Shown: positions 30,593 through 41,216, counted from the first letter of the stretch. The stretch: DNA of 64,000 nucleotides from Prado023 sp964418695 (GCA_964418695.1 CAYQMN010000004.1:124001-188000); one strand, 5' to 3'. Numbers and translations are program-made. Notes: generated by a model not told the origin, from the sequence alone.

Positions 30593-32632
30593 GTGACCCA
30601 TCCACCCGGCTCGCACGCGGCCCTCGACCCGCTGGTCGGGCGCGTGCTCGACGAGCGCTATCGGGTGGAGTCGTTCATCGCCCGGGGCGGCATGGCCACC
30701 GTCTACCGGGGGGCCGATCTGCGGCTGGAGCGGACCGTCGCGATCAAGGTGATGCACCCCTCCTTCGCCAGCGACCCCGGCTTCGTCGACCGGTTCGAGC
30801 GGGAGGCCCGAGCCGCTGCCCGGCTCAACAGCCCGTACGCGGTCGGCCTGCACGACCAGGGCAATGACGCCGGGCTGACGTATCTGGTCATGGAGTACGT
30901 GCCCGGCCACACCGTGCGCGACGTGCTCAACACCCACGGCTCGCTCTCCCCGGCGCAGGCCCTGGCCATTCTCGACCCGGTCCTGGAGGCGCTGTCGGCG
31001 GCCCACCGGGCCGGCTACGTGCACCGCGACATCAAGCCCGAGAACGTGCTGATCTCCGACGACGGCCGGGTGAAGGTCACCGATTTCGGCCTGGCCCGCG
31101 CGATCGAGGGCGGCGATGCGGCCGGCACCCGTGGTCTCCTGCTCGGCACGGTCGCCTACCTCTCCCCCGAGCAGGTCGAGCACGACGCGATCGACGCTCG
31201 CTCCGACGTCTACTCCGCGGGCATCCTGCTGTTCGAGCTGCTGACCGGCACGGTGCCCTTCTCGGGTGCGGCCCCGATGCAGGTCGCCTATCGGCATGTC
31301 CACGAGGACGTGCCGACGCCGTCCTCGGTCCGCGACGGCCTGTCCCCGGCGCTGGACCAGCTGGTGGCCAGCGCGACCCGCCGGGCACCCCAGGACCGCT
31401 ACCGCGACGCTTCGGACTTCCTGGCAGCCGTGCGGGTCCAGCGGGCCGCACTGCCGCCCGCGGCCCCCCTGATGCCCACGCCGCACGACACCCTGGTGGT
31501 CGGCCACCCGGGCGCTCCCGCCCCGCCAGTGGTCGCCTCGTCGCCGGCGCCGGCGGTCGGCGCAGCCTCGGTCGGTCCGGCGGTCGCAGCCGTGGCTGCC
31601 GACGCCGCCCGGGTCGACGCCCCGATCGGGAGCGACGCCCCGAGCCCGGCCTCCTCCTCGGTCGAGGCCGATGTGTCGGCCGCCCCGGGATCGGCCGACA
31701 CATCGGCCACCCACCTGACCGCACCCGACGAGGACGGCACGGACCGGCCCCGCCGCGGACGCAAGGCGATGTGGCTGGGCGCGATGGCCCTGATCTGCGC
31801 CGGCGTCGTGGTGTTCCTCCTGTTCGGCCCGCTGCAGCGGGTCAGCGTCCCGAACGTGCTGGGCAAGACGCCCACGGAGGCGACCGCCATCCTGGCCACG
31901 GCCAACCTCCTGCTCGACGCCAGTCCCACCGCGTTCAGCGAGGACTACCCCGCCGGACAGATCATGTCCACCGACCCGGACCCCGAGACCCGTACGCGGA
32001 CCGGCAGCACGGTGCTGGCGACCGTCAGCAAGGGTCCAGAGCGCTACCAGGTCCCCGACCTCAAGGGCCTGACCGTCGAGGAGGCCGATGTCGCGCTGTC
32101 CGCGGCCCATTTGGCGCTCGGCGCGCAGACCCAGCAGTACGACGACAAGGTCAAGAAGAGCCGGATCATCAGCAGCTCGCCGGACAAGGGCCAGTCGGTC
32201 AAGCCCGGAACCGAGGTGGCGGTGATCGTCTCGCAGGGTCCGCAGCCGGTGACGATCCCGAAGGTGGTGGGCACCGACGCGGACTCGGCCAAGGCGACCC
32301 TGACGGGCCTGGGCCTGAAGGTCGACGTCGACGAGGAGTACAGCGAGAGCGTGCCCAAGGGTGAGGTCATCTCGATCAGCCCGAAGGAGGGGGCGACCGC
32401 CCATCGCGGCGACACCGTCACCCTCAAGGTCTCCCAGGGGCCGCCGCTGGTCACGGTCCCGAACGTCGTCGGCCAGAGCGAGTCCAACGCCAAGCAGAAG
32501 CTGCAGGACGCCGGCTTCAAGGTCGAGGTCCACAAGCCGCTGGGCTTCGCGGTGTTCGGCGTGAACTCGCAGAGCCCGAGCGGCGGCAGCAAGGCGCCGA
32601 AGGGCTCGACGGTCCGCATCACCGTGGTCTGA
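30593..32632 (+). CDS. PASTA-domain Ser/Thr protein kinase (PknB type)
   Basis: Receptor-like kinase of 679 residues. The cytoplasmic kinase domain (about 20-285) has the Gly loop ARGGMATVYRG, Lys in VAIKVM, the catalytic loop HRDIKPENVLI, DFG in VTDFGLARA and an activation segment GTRGLLLGTVAYLSPEQ. An Ala/Pro/Ser-rich juxtamembrane linker leads to one transmembrane helix (about 396-416), followed by four extracellular PASTA repeats that bind muropeptides. The gene occupies the PknL position of the mycobacterial order but has the PASTA architecture of PknB. Targets are probably division and wall proteins. GTG start fits the leaderless -10. EamA follows 10 bp downstream. Confidence 0.94.
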   Translation: MTHPPGSHAALDPLVGRVLDERYRVESFIARGGMATVYRGADLRLERTVAIKVMHPSFASDPGFVDRFEREARAAARLNSPYAVGLHDQGNDAGLTYLVMEYVPGHTVRDVLNTHGSLSPAQALAILDPVLEALSAAHRAGYVHRDIKPENVLISDDGRVKVTDFGLARAIEGGDAAGTRGLLLGTVAYLSPEQVEHDAIDARSDVYSAGILLFELLTGTVPFSGAAPMQVAYRHVHEDVPTPSSVRDGLSPALDQLVASATRRAPQDRYRDASDFLAAVRVQRAALPPAAPLMPTPHDTLVVGHPGAPAPPVVASSPAPAVGAASVGPAVAAVAADAARVDAPIGSDAPSPASSSVEADVSAAPGSADTSATHLTAPDEDGTDRPRRGRKAMWLGAMALICAGVVVFLLFGPLQRVSVPNVLGKTPTEATAILATANLLLDASPTAFSEDYPAGQIMSTDPDPETRTRTGSTVLATVSKGPERYQVPDLKGLTVEEADVALSAAHLALGAQTQQYDDKVKKSRIISSSPDKGQSVKPGTEVAVIVSQGPQPVTIPKVVGTDADSAKATLTGLGLKVDVDEEYSESVPKGEVISISPKEGATAHRGDTVTLKVSQGPPLVTVPNVVGQSESNAKQKLQDAGFKVEVHKPLGFAVFGVNSQSPSGGSKAPKGSTVRITVV

Positions 32633-32642
32633 CCGGCCGGCG

Positions 32643-33513
32643 ATGTCCGCACCCGCCCCGGCGGCACCCGACCGCCGCGGGATCGCCACCTGGGCCCTCG
32701 TGGGGGCGACCGCGGTCTGGGGCTCCACGTTCGTCCTCGCCCAGGGCGTGGTCGAGCACATGCCCGTCCTGGCCTTCCTCACCTGGCGGTTCGCGCTGGC
32801 CACCGCCGTGCTGGTGGTGCTGCGCCCCCGCGCCCTCGCGCAGCTGACCCCGGCTGACCGTCGGCACGGGGTGGTGCTGGGCCTCATGCTGGGCGGCGGC
32901 TACGTGCTGCAGACCTTCGGGCTGCTGCACACCTCGGCGACGGTCTCGGGCTTCGTCACCGGCATGTTCGTGGTGTTCGTTCCGCTGATCGCGCGGGTCT
33001 GGCTGGGCGAGCCGCTCACCGGCACGATCTGGCTGGCCGTCGTGCTGGCCACCGCCGGCCTGGCCGCGCTGAGCCTGACCGGGTGGGCCATCGGCCCCGG
33101 CGAGCTGCTCACGCTGGGCTGTGCGGCGATGTTCGCCGGGCAGATCGTCGGCCTGGCCCACTGGTCCAGCGCCGAGCGCGCCTACGGGCTGACCGTGCTG
33201 CAGCTCGGCGTGGTCACGCTGCTGTGCCTGGTCGCCTCACCGCTCGACGGTGGCCTGGTGCGCCCGCCCAGCGCCGCGGCCTGGGCCGCCATCCTGTTCC
33301 TGGCCGTGGTCGCCACGGCGGCGGCGTTCCTGGCCCAGACCTGGGCACAGACCCACATGAGCGCGCCGCGGGCGGCCATCGTGCTGACCCTGGAGCCGGT
33401 CTTCGCCGGCGTCTTCGGGGTGACTCTCGGCGGCGACCAGCTCAGCGCGCGGATCATCCTGGGCGCGGCGCTCATCCTGGCCGCGATGTACGTGATCGAG
33501 CTGGGACCCCGGC

Positions 33514-33536
<23 letters not shown>
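32643..33536 (+). CDS. EamA/DMT-family transporter
   Basis: 297-residue transporter with ten predicted transmembrane helices arranged as two EamA repeats. The first repeat begins ATWALVGATAVWGSTFVLAQGVVEHMP, and the second includes FLAQTWAQTHMSAPRAAIVLTLEPVFAG, both typical of the drug/metabolite transporter superfamily. Substrate is unknown; relatives export amino acids or metabolites. The gene starts 10 bp after the kinase stop, so they may be cotranscribed. The start lacks a strong ribosome-binding site. Its 3' end overlaps the convergent threonine aldolase gene by 23 nt. Confidence 0.88.
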
Positions 33537-34590
<1,054 letters not shown>

Positions 34591-34598
34591 GACCGCGC

Positions 34599-34604
34599 AG
34601 CCTA
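34599..34604 (-). promoter_or_regulatory. -10 element for leaderless threonine aldolase
   Basis: TAGGCT on the minus strand lies 8 nt before ATG at 34590. The same few bases lie just ahead of the divergent lipoprotein ribosome-binding site. Confidence 0.5.
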
Positions 34605-34615
34605 GGGGAGGTCCG

Positions 34616-35350
34616 ATGAGGTCACGCCGTGGTTCCCGTGCGGTCTGCGCCGCCGCAGCCGCCGTGCTGCTGGCCGGTGGCCTGGCCGGCTGCTCGGGGC
34701 CGCTCTTCGACGTCGACGGCCCTGTGACCGACGTCGATCTGGTCCAGGCGGTCTCCCTGACCGATGCCGACATGGCACCGGGCTCGACGCTGCGGCTGCC
34801 GCCCGGCGGCGACGAGGTGGCCGGGGAGATCTCCTTGGACCTCTGCTTCGCGAGGTTCCCCAGCGAGGCCCTGCGGGTGGAGCGCAACCAGGTGGTGGCC
34901 ACCCGCGACGGCCAGCAGGAGGAGTGGGTCAGCAGCGAGGCCATCCTGTACGCCAGCCCCGCGGACGCCGAGCAGGCGATGGGCGAGCTGACCAAGGCCC
35001 GCGCGAGCTGCCCGGACGACGAGGTGACCTCGGCCGTGTCGGGCGCCTCGGGGACCTGGGAGTTCCAGGACACCCCGGCTGACTCGTGGCCGATTGCCCC
35101 GGGCGTGGCGCGGCAGGCCTACGCCTTCGTCGTCACCGGCGAGACCGGCCAGACGCCGGGCACCGCCACCTACCTGCAGCGCGGCCGGATGATCCTGGCG
35201 CTCTACTACGCGCCGGGCGCGACCGCGCAGGTCATCAAGAACGCACCGGACGCGGCCCGGTTCACCGAGGTGATGACCAACCGGGTGCTGGCCCTGCCCG
35301 AGGTGGCGCTGACCACGGCCGTGGCGCCGCCGGGCGGACTGGACATCTGA
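34616..35350 (+). CDS. Secreted lipoprotein, possible sensor-type domain
   Basis: 244-residue predicted lipoprotein. A basic n-region (MRSRRGSR), hydrophobic core and lipobox LAGC (GGLAGCSG, Cys about 23) direct lipidation. The mature part has no motif I can name with certainty; the paired cysteines (LDLCFARF and ARASCPDD) and the ASPADAEQAM segment resemble the PknH-like extracellular sensor fold. It starts at ATG 34616 after GGGGAGG. An alternative upstream start would lose the signal peptide. It lies near the PASTA kinase but is divergent from the aldolase and has no clear partner. Confidence 0.72.
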   Translation: MRSRRGSRAVCAAAAAVLLAGGLAGCSGPLFDVDGPVTDVDLVQAVSLTDADMAPGSTLRLPPGGDEVAGEISLDLCFARFPSEALRVERNQVVATRDGQQEEWVSSEAILYASPADAEQAMGELTKARASCPDDEVTSAVSGASGTWEFQDTPADSWPIAPGVARQAYAFVVTGETGQTPGTATYLQRGRMILALYYAPGATAQVIKNAPDAARFTEVMTNRVLALPEVALTTAVAPPGGLDI

Positions 35351-35439
35351 GCGGTCACCGGCCTGCACCGGCCTGAGCCGGCCCGCGGGGTTCAGCCGAC
35401 CCGGGGTCAGCGGGCCCCGGGGTCAGCGGCGCGCGCGGA

Positions 35440-36795
35440 TCAGCGTTGGACGAGCATCTCCGCGACGGCGAAGGCCAGCTCCAGGGACTGCACCCGGTTC
35501 AGCCGCGGGTCGCAGGCGGTCTCGTAGCGCAGGCTCAGGCCGTCCTCGGTGACGCCGGCGGTCCCGCCGATGCACTCGGTGACGTCGTCGCCGGTGAGCT
35601 CGACGTGCAGGCCGCCGGGGTGCGCGCCCTGGGCCCGCATGACCTCGAAGAACCCGCTCACCTCGTCCATCACGTCGGCGAACGAGCGGGTCTTGTGCCC
35701 GGACGCCGCCTCGAAGGTGTTGCCGTGCATGGGGTCGCATACCCACACCACCGGGTGGCCGCTGGCCTGGATCGCCGCCACGATCGGGGGCAGCACCGAG
35801 CGGACCTTCCCCGCCCCCATCCGGGTGATGATCGTCAGCCGGCCGGGCACGTAGTCGGGGTCCAGGGCGTCGGCCAGCGCGAGCGCGTCGGCCGGCGTGG
35901 TGGTCGGCCCGAGCTTGAGCCCGATCGGGTTGCGGATGCCCTGGGCGAACTCGACGTGCGCGCCGTCGAGCTGGCGGGTGCGCTCGCCGACCCACAGGAA
36001 GTGCCCGGAGACGTCGTAGGGCTGCCCGGTCCGCGAGTCGATCCGGGTCAGGGCGTCCTCGTAGTCCAGCAGCAGCGCCTCGTGCCCGGCGTAGAAGTCG
36101 ACGCGCTGGAACTCCTCGGGCTCGGCTCCACAGGCGCGCATGAACGCCAGCGCCCGGTCGATGTCGCGGGCCATCGACTCGTAGCGACGACCGGCCTGCG
36201 ACGAGCCGACCCAGTCCTGGTTCCACGAGTGGACGTGCCGCAGGTCCGCGTACCCGCCCTGGGTGAACGCGCGCACGAGGTTCAGGGTCGCGCTGGCGGT
36301 GTGGTAGGCCCGCACCAGCCGTCGCGGGTCCGGGCGCCGGTCCTCGAACGTGGGTGCCAGGCCGTTGACCGCATCCCCGCGGTAGCTGGGCAGCTCGACG
36401 CCGTCGACGATCTCGGTGTCGCGGCTGCGCGGCTTGCCGTACTGCCCGGCCATCCGGCCGATCTTGACCACCGGCATCGAGGCGCCGTAGGTCAGCACGA
36501 TCGCCATCTGCAGGACCGTCTTGAGCTTGGCGCGGATCGCGTCCGCGGTCGCCCCTTCGAACGTCTCCGCACAGTCCCCGCCCATGAGGACGAACGCGTC
36601 ACCGCGCGCGGCCTCGGCCAGCTTCTCGGTGAGCTGGTCGACCTCCCCGGCGAAGACCAGGGGCGGGAAGGCCCGCAGCGTCGAGGTGGCCGCCGCCAGC
36701 TCGAGCGCATCGGGCCACGCGGGCTGCTGGGCGGCGGCCCCCCGACGGGCGGGGGCATGGGCGGTCGCGATCAGCGCGGCGTCCTGGACAGACAT
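35440..36795 (-). CDS. aroG: 3-deoxy-7-phosphoheptulonate (DAHP) synthase, class II
   Basis: First enzyme of the shikimate pathway, condensing PEP with erythrose 4-phosphate. The 451-residue protein is the plant/actinobacterial class II type. Markers include FVLMGGDCAETFEG, KIGRMAGQYGKPRS, SWNQDWVGSS, FYAGHEALLLDYE, TRMGAGKVRSVLPP, CDPMHGNTFEA and HVELTGDDVTECIGG, which contain the metal-binding Cys, His, Glu and Asp residues. The N-terminal extension needed for allosteric control is short here (about 25 residues). The ATG at 36795 is 7 nt after a -10-like TACCCT, so the transcript is probably leaderless. A hairpin lies between it and the PPi-phosphofructokinase. Confidence 0.96.
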   Translation of the reverse strand: MSVQDAALIATAHAPARRGAAAQQPAWPDALELAAATSTLRAFPPLVFAGEVDQLTEKLAEAARGDAFVLMGGDCAETFEGATADAIRAKLKTVLQMAIVLTYGASMPVVKIGRMAGQYGKPRSRDTEIVDGVELPSYRGDAVNGLAPTFEDRRPDPRRLVRAYHTASATLNLVRAFTQGGYADLRHVHSWNQDWVGSSQAGRRYESMARDIDRALAFMRACGAEPEEFQRVDFYAGHEALLLDYEDALTRIDSRTGQPYDVSGHFLWVGERTRQLDGAHVEFAQGIRNPIGLKLGPTTTPADALALADALDPDYVPGRLTIITRMGAGKVRSVLPPIVAAIQASGHPVVWVCDPMHGNTFEAASGHKTRSFADVMDEVSGFFEVMRAQGAHPGGLHVELTGDDVTECIGGTAGVTEDGLSLRYETACDPRLNRVQSLELAFAVAEMLVQR

Positions 36796-36802
36796 GGCCC
36801 CA

Positions 36803-36808
36803 AGGGTA
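36803..36808 (-). promoter_or_regulatory. -10 element for leaderless DAHP synthase
   Basis: TACCCT on the minus strand lies 7 nt before ATG at 36795, just downstream of the terminator hairpin of the previous gene. Confidence 0.6.
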
Positions 36809-36838
36809 GGCCACTGCGCGGCCCACCCGGCCCCGCGT

Positions 36839-36888
36839 CGGTCGGGCTCGTCGAGTCCTCAGTCTGGACGCCTCGACCGGCCCGACCG
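36839..36888 (-). terminator. Hairpin terminator after the PPi-phosphofructokinase
   Basis: CGGTCGGGC (36839-36847) pairs with GCCCGACCG (36880-36888), and an inner TCGAG/CTCGA pair extends the structure. It lies 10 bp past the PPi-phosphofructokinase stop. No U tract follows, as is usual in GC-rich actinobacteria. Confidence 0.6.
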
Positions 36889-36898
36889 CGCGGATTCC

Positions 36899-38122
36899 TC
36901 AGTGCGCGACGACGACCTTCGCGCGCTTGGCCTGGCCGATCCCGCCGAGCAGCTCGCCGAACCAGTCGGCGTCGATGTCGAAGTTCTTGCCGCCCTTGAT
37001 CCGCTCGAACTCGATCGCGCGCAGCTCGTCGCCCTGCTCCTCGTCGTGGCCGACCAGCCCGGTGCCGCCGCCCAGCGCGGTCTCCACGGCCTTGTCGACG
37101 CACTTCTTGATGAGCTCCAGGTCGCGCTCGTCCGCGGCCGCCGCCCGGGAGTAGTACCCGCTCTTCTGGATCAGGACCTTGCCCGCGCCGATCATCGGGG
37201 CGAACTGCTCGGAGAACCACTTGCCCGGGTTGATGAGGTCGAGCTTCACGTGGCCGAACGCATCCCGCGGGACCTCCTCGCCGGCGGCCTCCATCTGAGC
37301 CACGATCGAGTCCACGCCGGCTCCCTCGGACAGGAAGATGTTGACGTTGCCGACCTCGTCCATCACCTGCTTGAGCCGGGTCGCCTCCTCCTCGAGGTTG
37401 ATCTCCATCTCCGGGACGAAGACCGCGTGGATGTCGCGGCGCTCGCGCGGCACCCCGAACTCGGGCAGCCACTCCTTGGTGTCGAGCAGGGCACGGTAGG
37501 CCTGCGCGGTGGCCGCGGTCAGCCACCCGCAGTTGCGGCCCATCACCTCGTGGACGATGAGCGTGCGCGGGCTGGCGCTGTGCTCGGAGACCACGTTCCA
37601 GAAGAAGTGGGCACCCTCGTCGGCGGCCGTCCACGCCCCCAGGGACTGCCGGATCGGGATGATGTCGTTGTCGATGGTCTTGGGCAGGCCGACCACCTGC
37701 AGGCCGTAGTCGTTGCTGGCCAAGAACCTCGCGAGGTCCGCGGCGGCGGTGTTGGTGTCGTCGCCGCCGATCGTGTGCAGCACGTCCACCCCGTCGGCGA
37801 CCAGCTGGTCGGCGGCCACCTTCTGCGGATCCTGACCCTCCTGGACCAGGCCGCGCTTCACGCAGTCGGCCACGTTGGTCAGCTTCACCCGGCTGTTGAC
37901 GATCGGGCTGCCGCCGAACTCCAGCAGCAGCAGCGCCTTCTCGCGGACCTCGGGCGTCACCTCCATGATGTCGCCCTTGAGCAGGCCCTGGTAGCCGCCG
38001 CGGTAGGCGATGAGCTCCACCTCGGGGGCGACCTCGGAGTAGCGGGCGATGAGCCCGCCCACGGCAGCCGACAGGCAGGGGGCCAGTCCGCCCGCCGTGA
38101 GCAGTGCGACCTTGTGAACCAT
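36899..38122 (-). CDS. Pyrophosphate-dependent phosphofructokinase
   Basis: 407-residue phosphofructokinase of the PPi-utilising type, interconverting fructose 6-phosphate and fructose 1,6-bisphosphate reversibly. The donor-site signature is GGDDT (119-123), with Asp at the position where ATP enzymes have Gly104, and PKTIDND (147-153) has Lys at position 124. Both are PPi markers. HEVMGRNCGWLTAATA and FVPEMEINLEEEATRL match the substrate sites. The ATG at 38122 has GAAGGA about 9 nt upstream. Together with the enzyme at 4786-5913 this gives the cell two different phosphofructokinases within 33 kb. Confidence 0.92.
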   Translation of the reverse strand: MVHKVALLTAGGLAPCLSAAVGGLIARYSEVAPEVELIAYRGGYQGLLKGDIMEVTPEVREKALLLLEFGGSPIVNSRVKLTNVADCVKRGLVQEGQDPQKVAADQLVADGVDVLHTIGGDDTNTAAADLARFLASNDYGLQVVGLPKTIDNDIIPIRQSLGAWTAADEGAHFFWNVVSEHSASPRTLIVHEVMGRNCGWLTAATAQAYRALLDTKEWLPEFGVPRERRDIHAVFVPEMEINLEEEATRLKQVMDEVGNVNIFLSEGAGVDSIVAQMEAAGEEVPRDAFGHVKLDLINPGKWFSEQFAPMIGAGKVLIQKSGYYSRAAAADERDLELIKKCVDKAVETALGGGTGLVGHDEEQGDELRAIEFERIKGGKNFDIDADWFGELLGGIGQAKRAKVVVAH

Positions 38123-38235
38123 GCGGGGATCCTTCTCTGCGTGGGGGGGTGGCTGTGCTGGCCCTCACCGTAGCGAGGCAGCCTCAGCGACGCCGCCCGA
38201 CGACCAGCCCCTCCCGGGCCCGAAGCGCCCCGCCC

Positions 38236-38241
38236 TACCAT
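38236..38241 (+). promoter_or_regulatory. -10 element for leaderless glpK
   Basis: TACCAT is followed by 8 nt and ATG at 38250; no ribosome-binding site is visible. Confidence 0.55.
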
Positions 38242-38249
38242 GAGCCGGC

Positions 38250-39743
38250 ATGAGCCTCCTCGCCCTGGACGCCGGAACCACCGGCGTGACCGCCCTTCTC
38301 GTCGACGCCGACCTGACCGTCGTGGCCCGCGGCTACCGCGAGTTCCCGCAGCACTTCCCCGCCGACGGATGGGTCGAGCACCAGCCCGAGGAGATCTGGG
38401 CCGCGACCCTGGCCGCGACCGAGGAGCTGCTGGCCACCGACATCGCAGCCGCCGACCCGCCGACCGCCCTGGGCATCACCAACCAGCGCGAGACGATCTG
38501 CTTCTGGGATCGCCGCACGCTGGCCTCGCCGCGCCGCGCGATCGTCTGGCAGGACCGGCGGACCGCCGGAATCTGCGCCTCCCTGCGCGAGGCCGGCCAC
38601 TCACCGCGGGTCGAGTCCCGGACCGGTCTGCGCCTGGACCCCTACTTCTCCGGCACCAAGCTGCTCTGGGTGGCGCGCGAGGACCGCCCCACCTGGCGGG
38701 GCGTCCAGGCCGGTGAGGTCGCCGTCGGGACCGTCGACTCGTACCTGATCGCCCGGCTGACTGCCGGCCGCGAGCACGTGACCGATCCGACGAACGCCTC
38801 GCGCACGCTGCTCTACGACCTGCACGACGGCGACTGGAGCGACGACCTGCTCGACCTGTTCGGCGTGCCGCGCGAGGCGCTGCCGCGGATAGCCGCCTCC
38901 TACGGCGAGGTCGGGCGCACCGACCCCGTGTCGTTCCTCGGCCTGGACCTGCCGATCGCGGCCATCCTCGGCGACCAACAGGCCGCGCTCTTCGGCCAGG
39001 GCTGCTTCTCCCCAGGCGCCAGCAAGTGCACGTACGGCACTGGCTCGTTCGTCCTGGTCAACACCGGCAGCGAGATCGTCGCCTCCCGCTCCGGGCTGCT
39101 CACCACGGTCGCCTGGCAGCACCCGGACGGCACCCGTGAGTACGCCCTGGAGGGCGCGGTGTTCGTCACCGGGTCGGCGATCCAGTGGCTGCGCGACGGC
39201 TTGCAGATCCTGGACAGCGCCGCCCAGAGCGAGGAGCTCGCGCGCAGCGTCCCGGACTCCGGCGGCGTCGTCTTCGTCCCCGCGCTGACCGGCCTGGGCG
39301 CCCCCGACTGGGACCCCTACGCCCGCGGCGCGATCCTGGGCATCACCCGCGGCACGACCAGGGCCCACCTGGCCCGCGCGACCCTGGAGGCGATCGCCTT
39401 CGAGGTGCGCGACGTGGTGGACCTGATGGTCCGCGAGGCCGGGTTCGCCCTCCCTCAGCTCTCGGTCGACGGCGGCGCGGCCGCCAACGGGATGCTCTGC
39501 CAGATGCAGGCCGACGAGCTGGGCGTGCCGGTCATCCGCTCGGCCGAGCTGCAGGCCACCGGACTCGGGGCGGCCACCGCCGCCGGCATCGCGACCGGCG
39601 CCCTGCCCGGTCTCGCTGAGGTCGCCACGATGCTGCGGCGCGCGGCCGACGCCCGCTTCGATCCGCGCCCCGCCGATCCGCACGCCCATCAGCGGTGGCG
39701 CAACGCGGTCGAGCGCTCCAAGGGCTGGGCAGCCCTGGGCTGA
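38250..39743 (+). CDS. glpK: Glycerol kinase
   Basis: FGGY-family kinase of 497 residues making sn-glycerol 3-phosphate. N-terminal ATPase motif LALDAGTTGVTALLVD, then NQRETICFWDRRT, IVWQDRRTA, GDQQAALFGQGCF and KCTYGTGSFVLVNTG, which are glycerol kinase signatures, and the C-terminal LSVDGGAAANGMLCQMQAD. The start is supported by a leaderless -10. Its neighbour across the stop is a PlsC acyltransferase, so the pair could supply and use glycerol 3-phosphate for phospholipid synthesis; that link is inferred from proximity. No GlpF or GlpD gene is in the window. Confidence 0.94.
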   Translation: MSLLALDAGTTGVTALLVDADLTVVARGYREFPQHFPADGWVEHQPEEIWAATLAATEELLATDIAAADPPTALGITNQRETICFWDRRTLASPRRAIVWQDRRTAGICASLREAGHSPRVESRTGLRLDPYFSGTKLLWVAREDRPTWRGVQAGEVAVGTVDSYLIARLTAGREHVTDPTNASRTLLYDLHDGDWSDDLLDLFGVPREALPRIAASYGEVGRTDPVSFLGLDLPIAAILGDQQAALFGQGCFSPGASKCTYGTGSFVLVNTGSEIVASRSGLLTTVAWQHPDGTREYALEGAVFVTGSAIQWLRDGLQILDSAAQSEELARSVPDSGGVVFVPALTGLGAPDWDPYARGAILGITRGTTRAHLARATLEAIAFEVRDVVDLMVREAGFALPQLSVDGGAAANGMLCQMQADELGVPVIRSAELQATGLGAATAAGIATGALPGLAEVATMLRRAADARFDPRPADPHAHQRWRNAVERSKGWAALG

Positions 39744-39826
39744 GGGCCACGACCCACACGACCCGGCCCCCCGCCGGTCGAGCCTGTCGAGGCCCCACCC
39801 GGCACGCCCGACCCCGGACCCTCGGC

Positions 39827-40582
39827 TCAGGCCGGCGTGTCCTTGGCCGACTGCCGGGCCGCGTGCTCGGCCAGCTGCTCGGCGGTCGGCGTCACCGTCC
39901 CGTAGACGCGCAGCCGCTCCTTGGCCTTGTTGGCGTACATGTCCACGTACTCCTGGCCGGAGAGCACCATCAGCTCGTACATGATCTCGTCGGTCATGCT
40001 GCGCAGCACGAACCGGTCGTCCTCCATGCCGGAGTACCGGGAGAAGTCCAGCGGCGCGCCGATCCGGATCGACACGGGCAGCAGGTTGGGGATCTTCTGC
40101 CCCGTCGGCTGGATCTTGTCGGTGCCGATCATGGCCACCGGGATGACCGGGGCGGGCGCCGCCAGTGCCATGCGCGCCGGCCCGGTCCGGCCCCGGTAGA
40201 GCCGGCCGTCCGGGGACCGCGTGCCCTCCGGATACACGCCGAGCACGTTTCCGCCGCGCAGGACCCGGATGCCGGTGTTGATCGCGCCCATGCTCGCCTT
40301 GCCACCCGAGCGATCGATCGGGACCTGGCCGACGCTGGTCATGAACTCCTTGGTCAGCCAGCCCTTGACACCGGGCCCGGTGAAGTAGTCGCTCTTGGCC
40401 AGGAACGTGATCTGCCGGTCGACCACCAGCGGCAGGAAGATCGAGTCGATGAACGACAGGTGGTTGCTGCACAGGATGGCCGGGCCCTCGGCCGGAACGT
40501 GCTCAAGGCCCTCGACGTGGGGTCGGTAGAGCGTCCTCAGCGGCGGCCCCAGGACCGCGTGCTTCATCACTCCGTAGAGCAT
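39827..40582 (-). CDS. plsC: 1-acyl-sn-glycerol-3-phosphate acyltransferase-like (PlsC)
   Basis: Membrane-associated acyltransferase of 251 residues that acylates lysophosphatidate or a related acceptor. The catalytic box is NHLSFID (HX4D), followed by GVYPEGTRSPDG with the acceptor-binding EGTR. Later VIPVAMIGTDK is also family-typical. The ATG at 40582 has GAGGAAGG about 8 nt upstream. The gene converges with glycerol kinase. The same gene type sits in this position in the mycobacterial order (Rv2182c). Acceptor specificity cannot be read from the sequence. Confidence 0.9.
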   Translation of the reverse strand: MLYGVMKHAVLGPPLRTLYRPHVEGLEHVPAEGPAILCSNHLSFIDSIFLPLVVDRQITFLAKSDYFTGPGVKGWLTKEFMTSVGQVPIDRSGGKASMGAINTGIRVLRGGNVLGVYPEGTRSPDGRLYRGRTGPARMALAAPAPVIPVAMIGTDKIQPTGQKIPNLLPVSIRIGAPLDFSRYSGMEDDRFVLRSMTDEIMYELMVLSGQEYVDMYANKAKERLRVYGTVTPTAEQLAEHAARQSAKDTPA

Positions 40583-40682
40583 CCTGCCGCCTTCCTCGCG
40601 ACCCGGAGTCACGCTAGGGGACGCTGCCGCGCACGAGCAACGTGACAGGCCCGCGCCCACCGGGCGTGTGCAACCATGAGCC

Positions 40683-41216
40683 ATGATCGAGCGGCCCGAG
40701 GAGTTCGAGGAGGCGTGGGCCCGCATCGTCGCCGAGCTGAGCGTCGACACCGAGGAACCCGCCAGCCCGCAGACCGAGCTCGAGCTCGAGGCGTCCGCCG
40801 AGGGCGCCGGCCAGCCCGCCTCGACTCCCGCGGACCCCGACCCCGAGGCCGCTCACACCGCCCGGCTGTCCGCGCTCTTCTCGCCGGAGAACTCGCTGGT
40901 CGAGCCTGCGCCGTTGGTGCCCGCCGAGCCGGTCGCGGACCCGGCGGCGTTCGTCGACAGCTGGCACGACGAGGGGCACTTCGTGCCGCCCCCACCGCCC
41001 GACCTCCCGGAAGGGACGCCGGTCACCCGGCTGGGCTGGGCCGGGCTCCTGGGCGGTCCGACGATCCTCATCCTCCTGGCGCTCACCGGCTGGCACGCGC
41101 CGCGGGTGGTGGCGATCGGGGCCGGGCTGATCACCTTGGCCGGCTTCCTGACCCTGGTCTGGCATCTGCCCGACTCGCGTCCGGACTCCGGCTGGGACGA
41201 CGGCGCGAAGCTGTAG
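40683..41216 (+). CDS. Hypothetical membrane protein with acidic N-terminal domain
   Basis: 177-residue actinobacterial protein. The acidic N-terminus begins IERPEEFEEAWARIVAEL and leads through a Pro/Glu-rich linker to HFVPPPPPDLP. Two transmembrane helices follow (about 115-135 and 140-160), before a short charged tail. No catalytic motif is visible. The FVPPPPP segment before two helices recurs in unnamed actinobacterial proteins. The ATG at 40683 was chosen because the conserved acidic start follows directly. An ATG at 40677 lies in another frame. Function unknown. Confidence 0.72.
   Translation: MIERPEEFEEAWARIVAELSVDTEEPASPQTELELEASAEGAGQPASTPADPDPEAAHTARLSALFSPENSLVEPAPLVPAEPVADPAAFVDSWHDEGHFVPPPPPDLPEGTPVTRLGWAGLLGGPTILILLALTGWHAPRVVAIGAGLITLAGFLTLVWHLPDSRPDSGWDDGAKL

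Noticed and set aside
29918..32887. 989-residue minus-strand open frame opposite the PASTA kinase
   Set aside because: Only its last part, the RNase, is real. The upstream part is antisense to the conserved kinase and has low-complexity, domain-free sequence.
35351..35439. Terminator after the lipoprotein gene
   Set aside because: GC-rich repeats such as GGGGTCAGCGG are present, but no stem longer than about 6 bp could be confirmed by eye.
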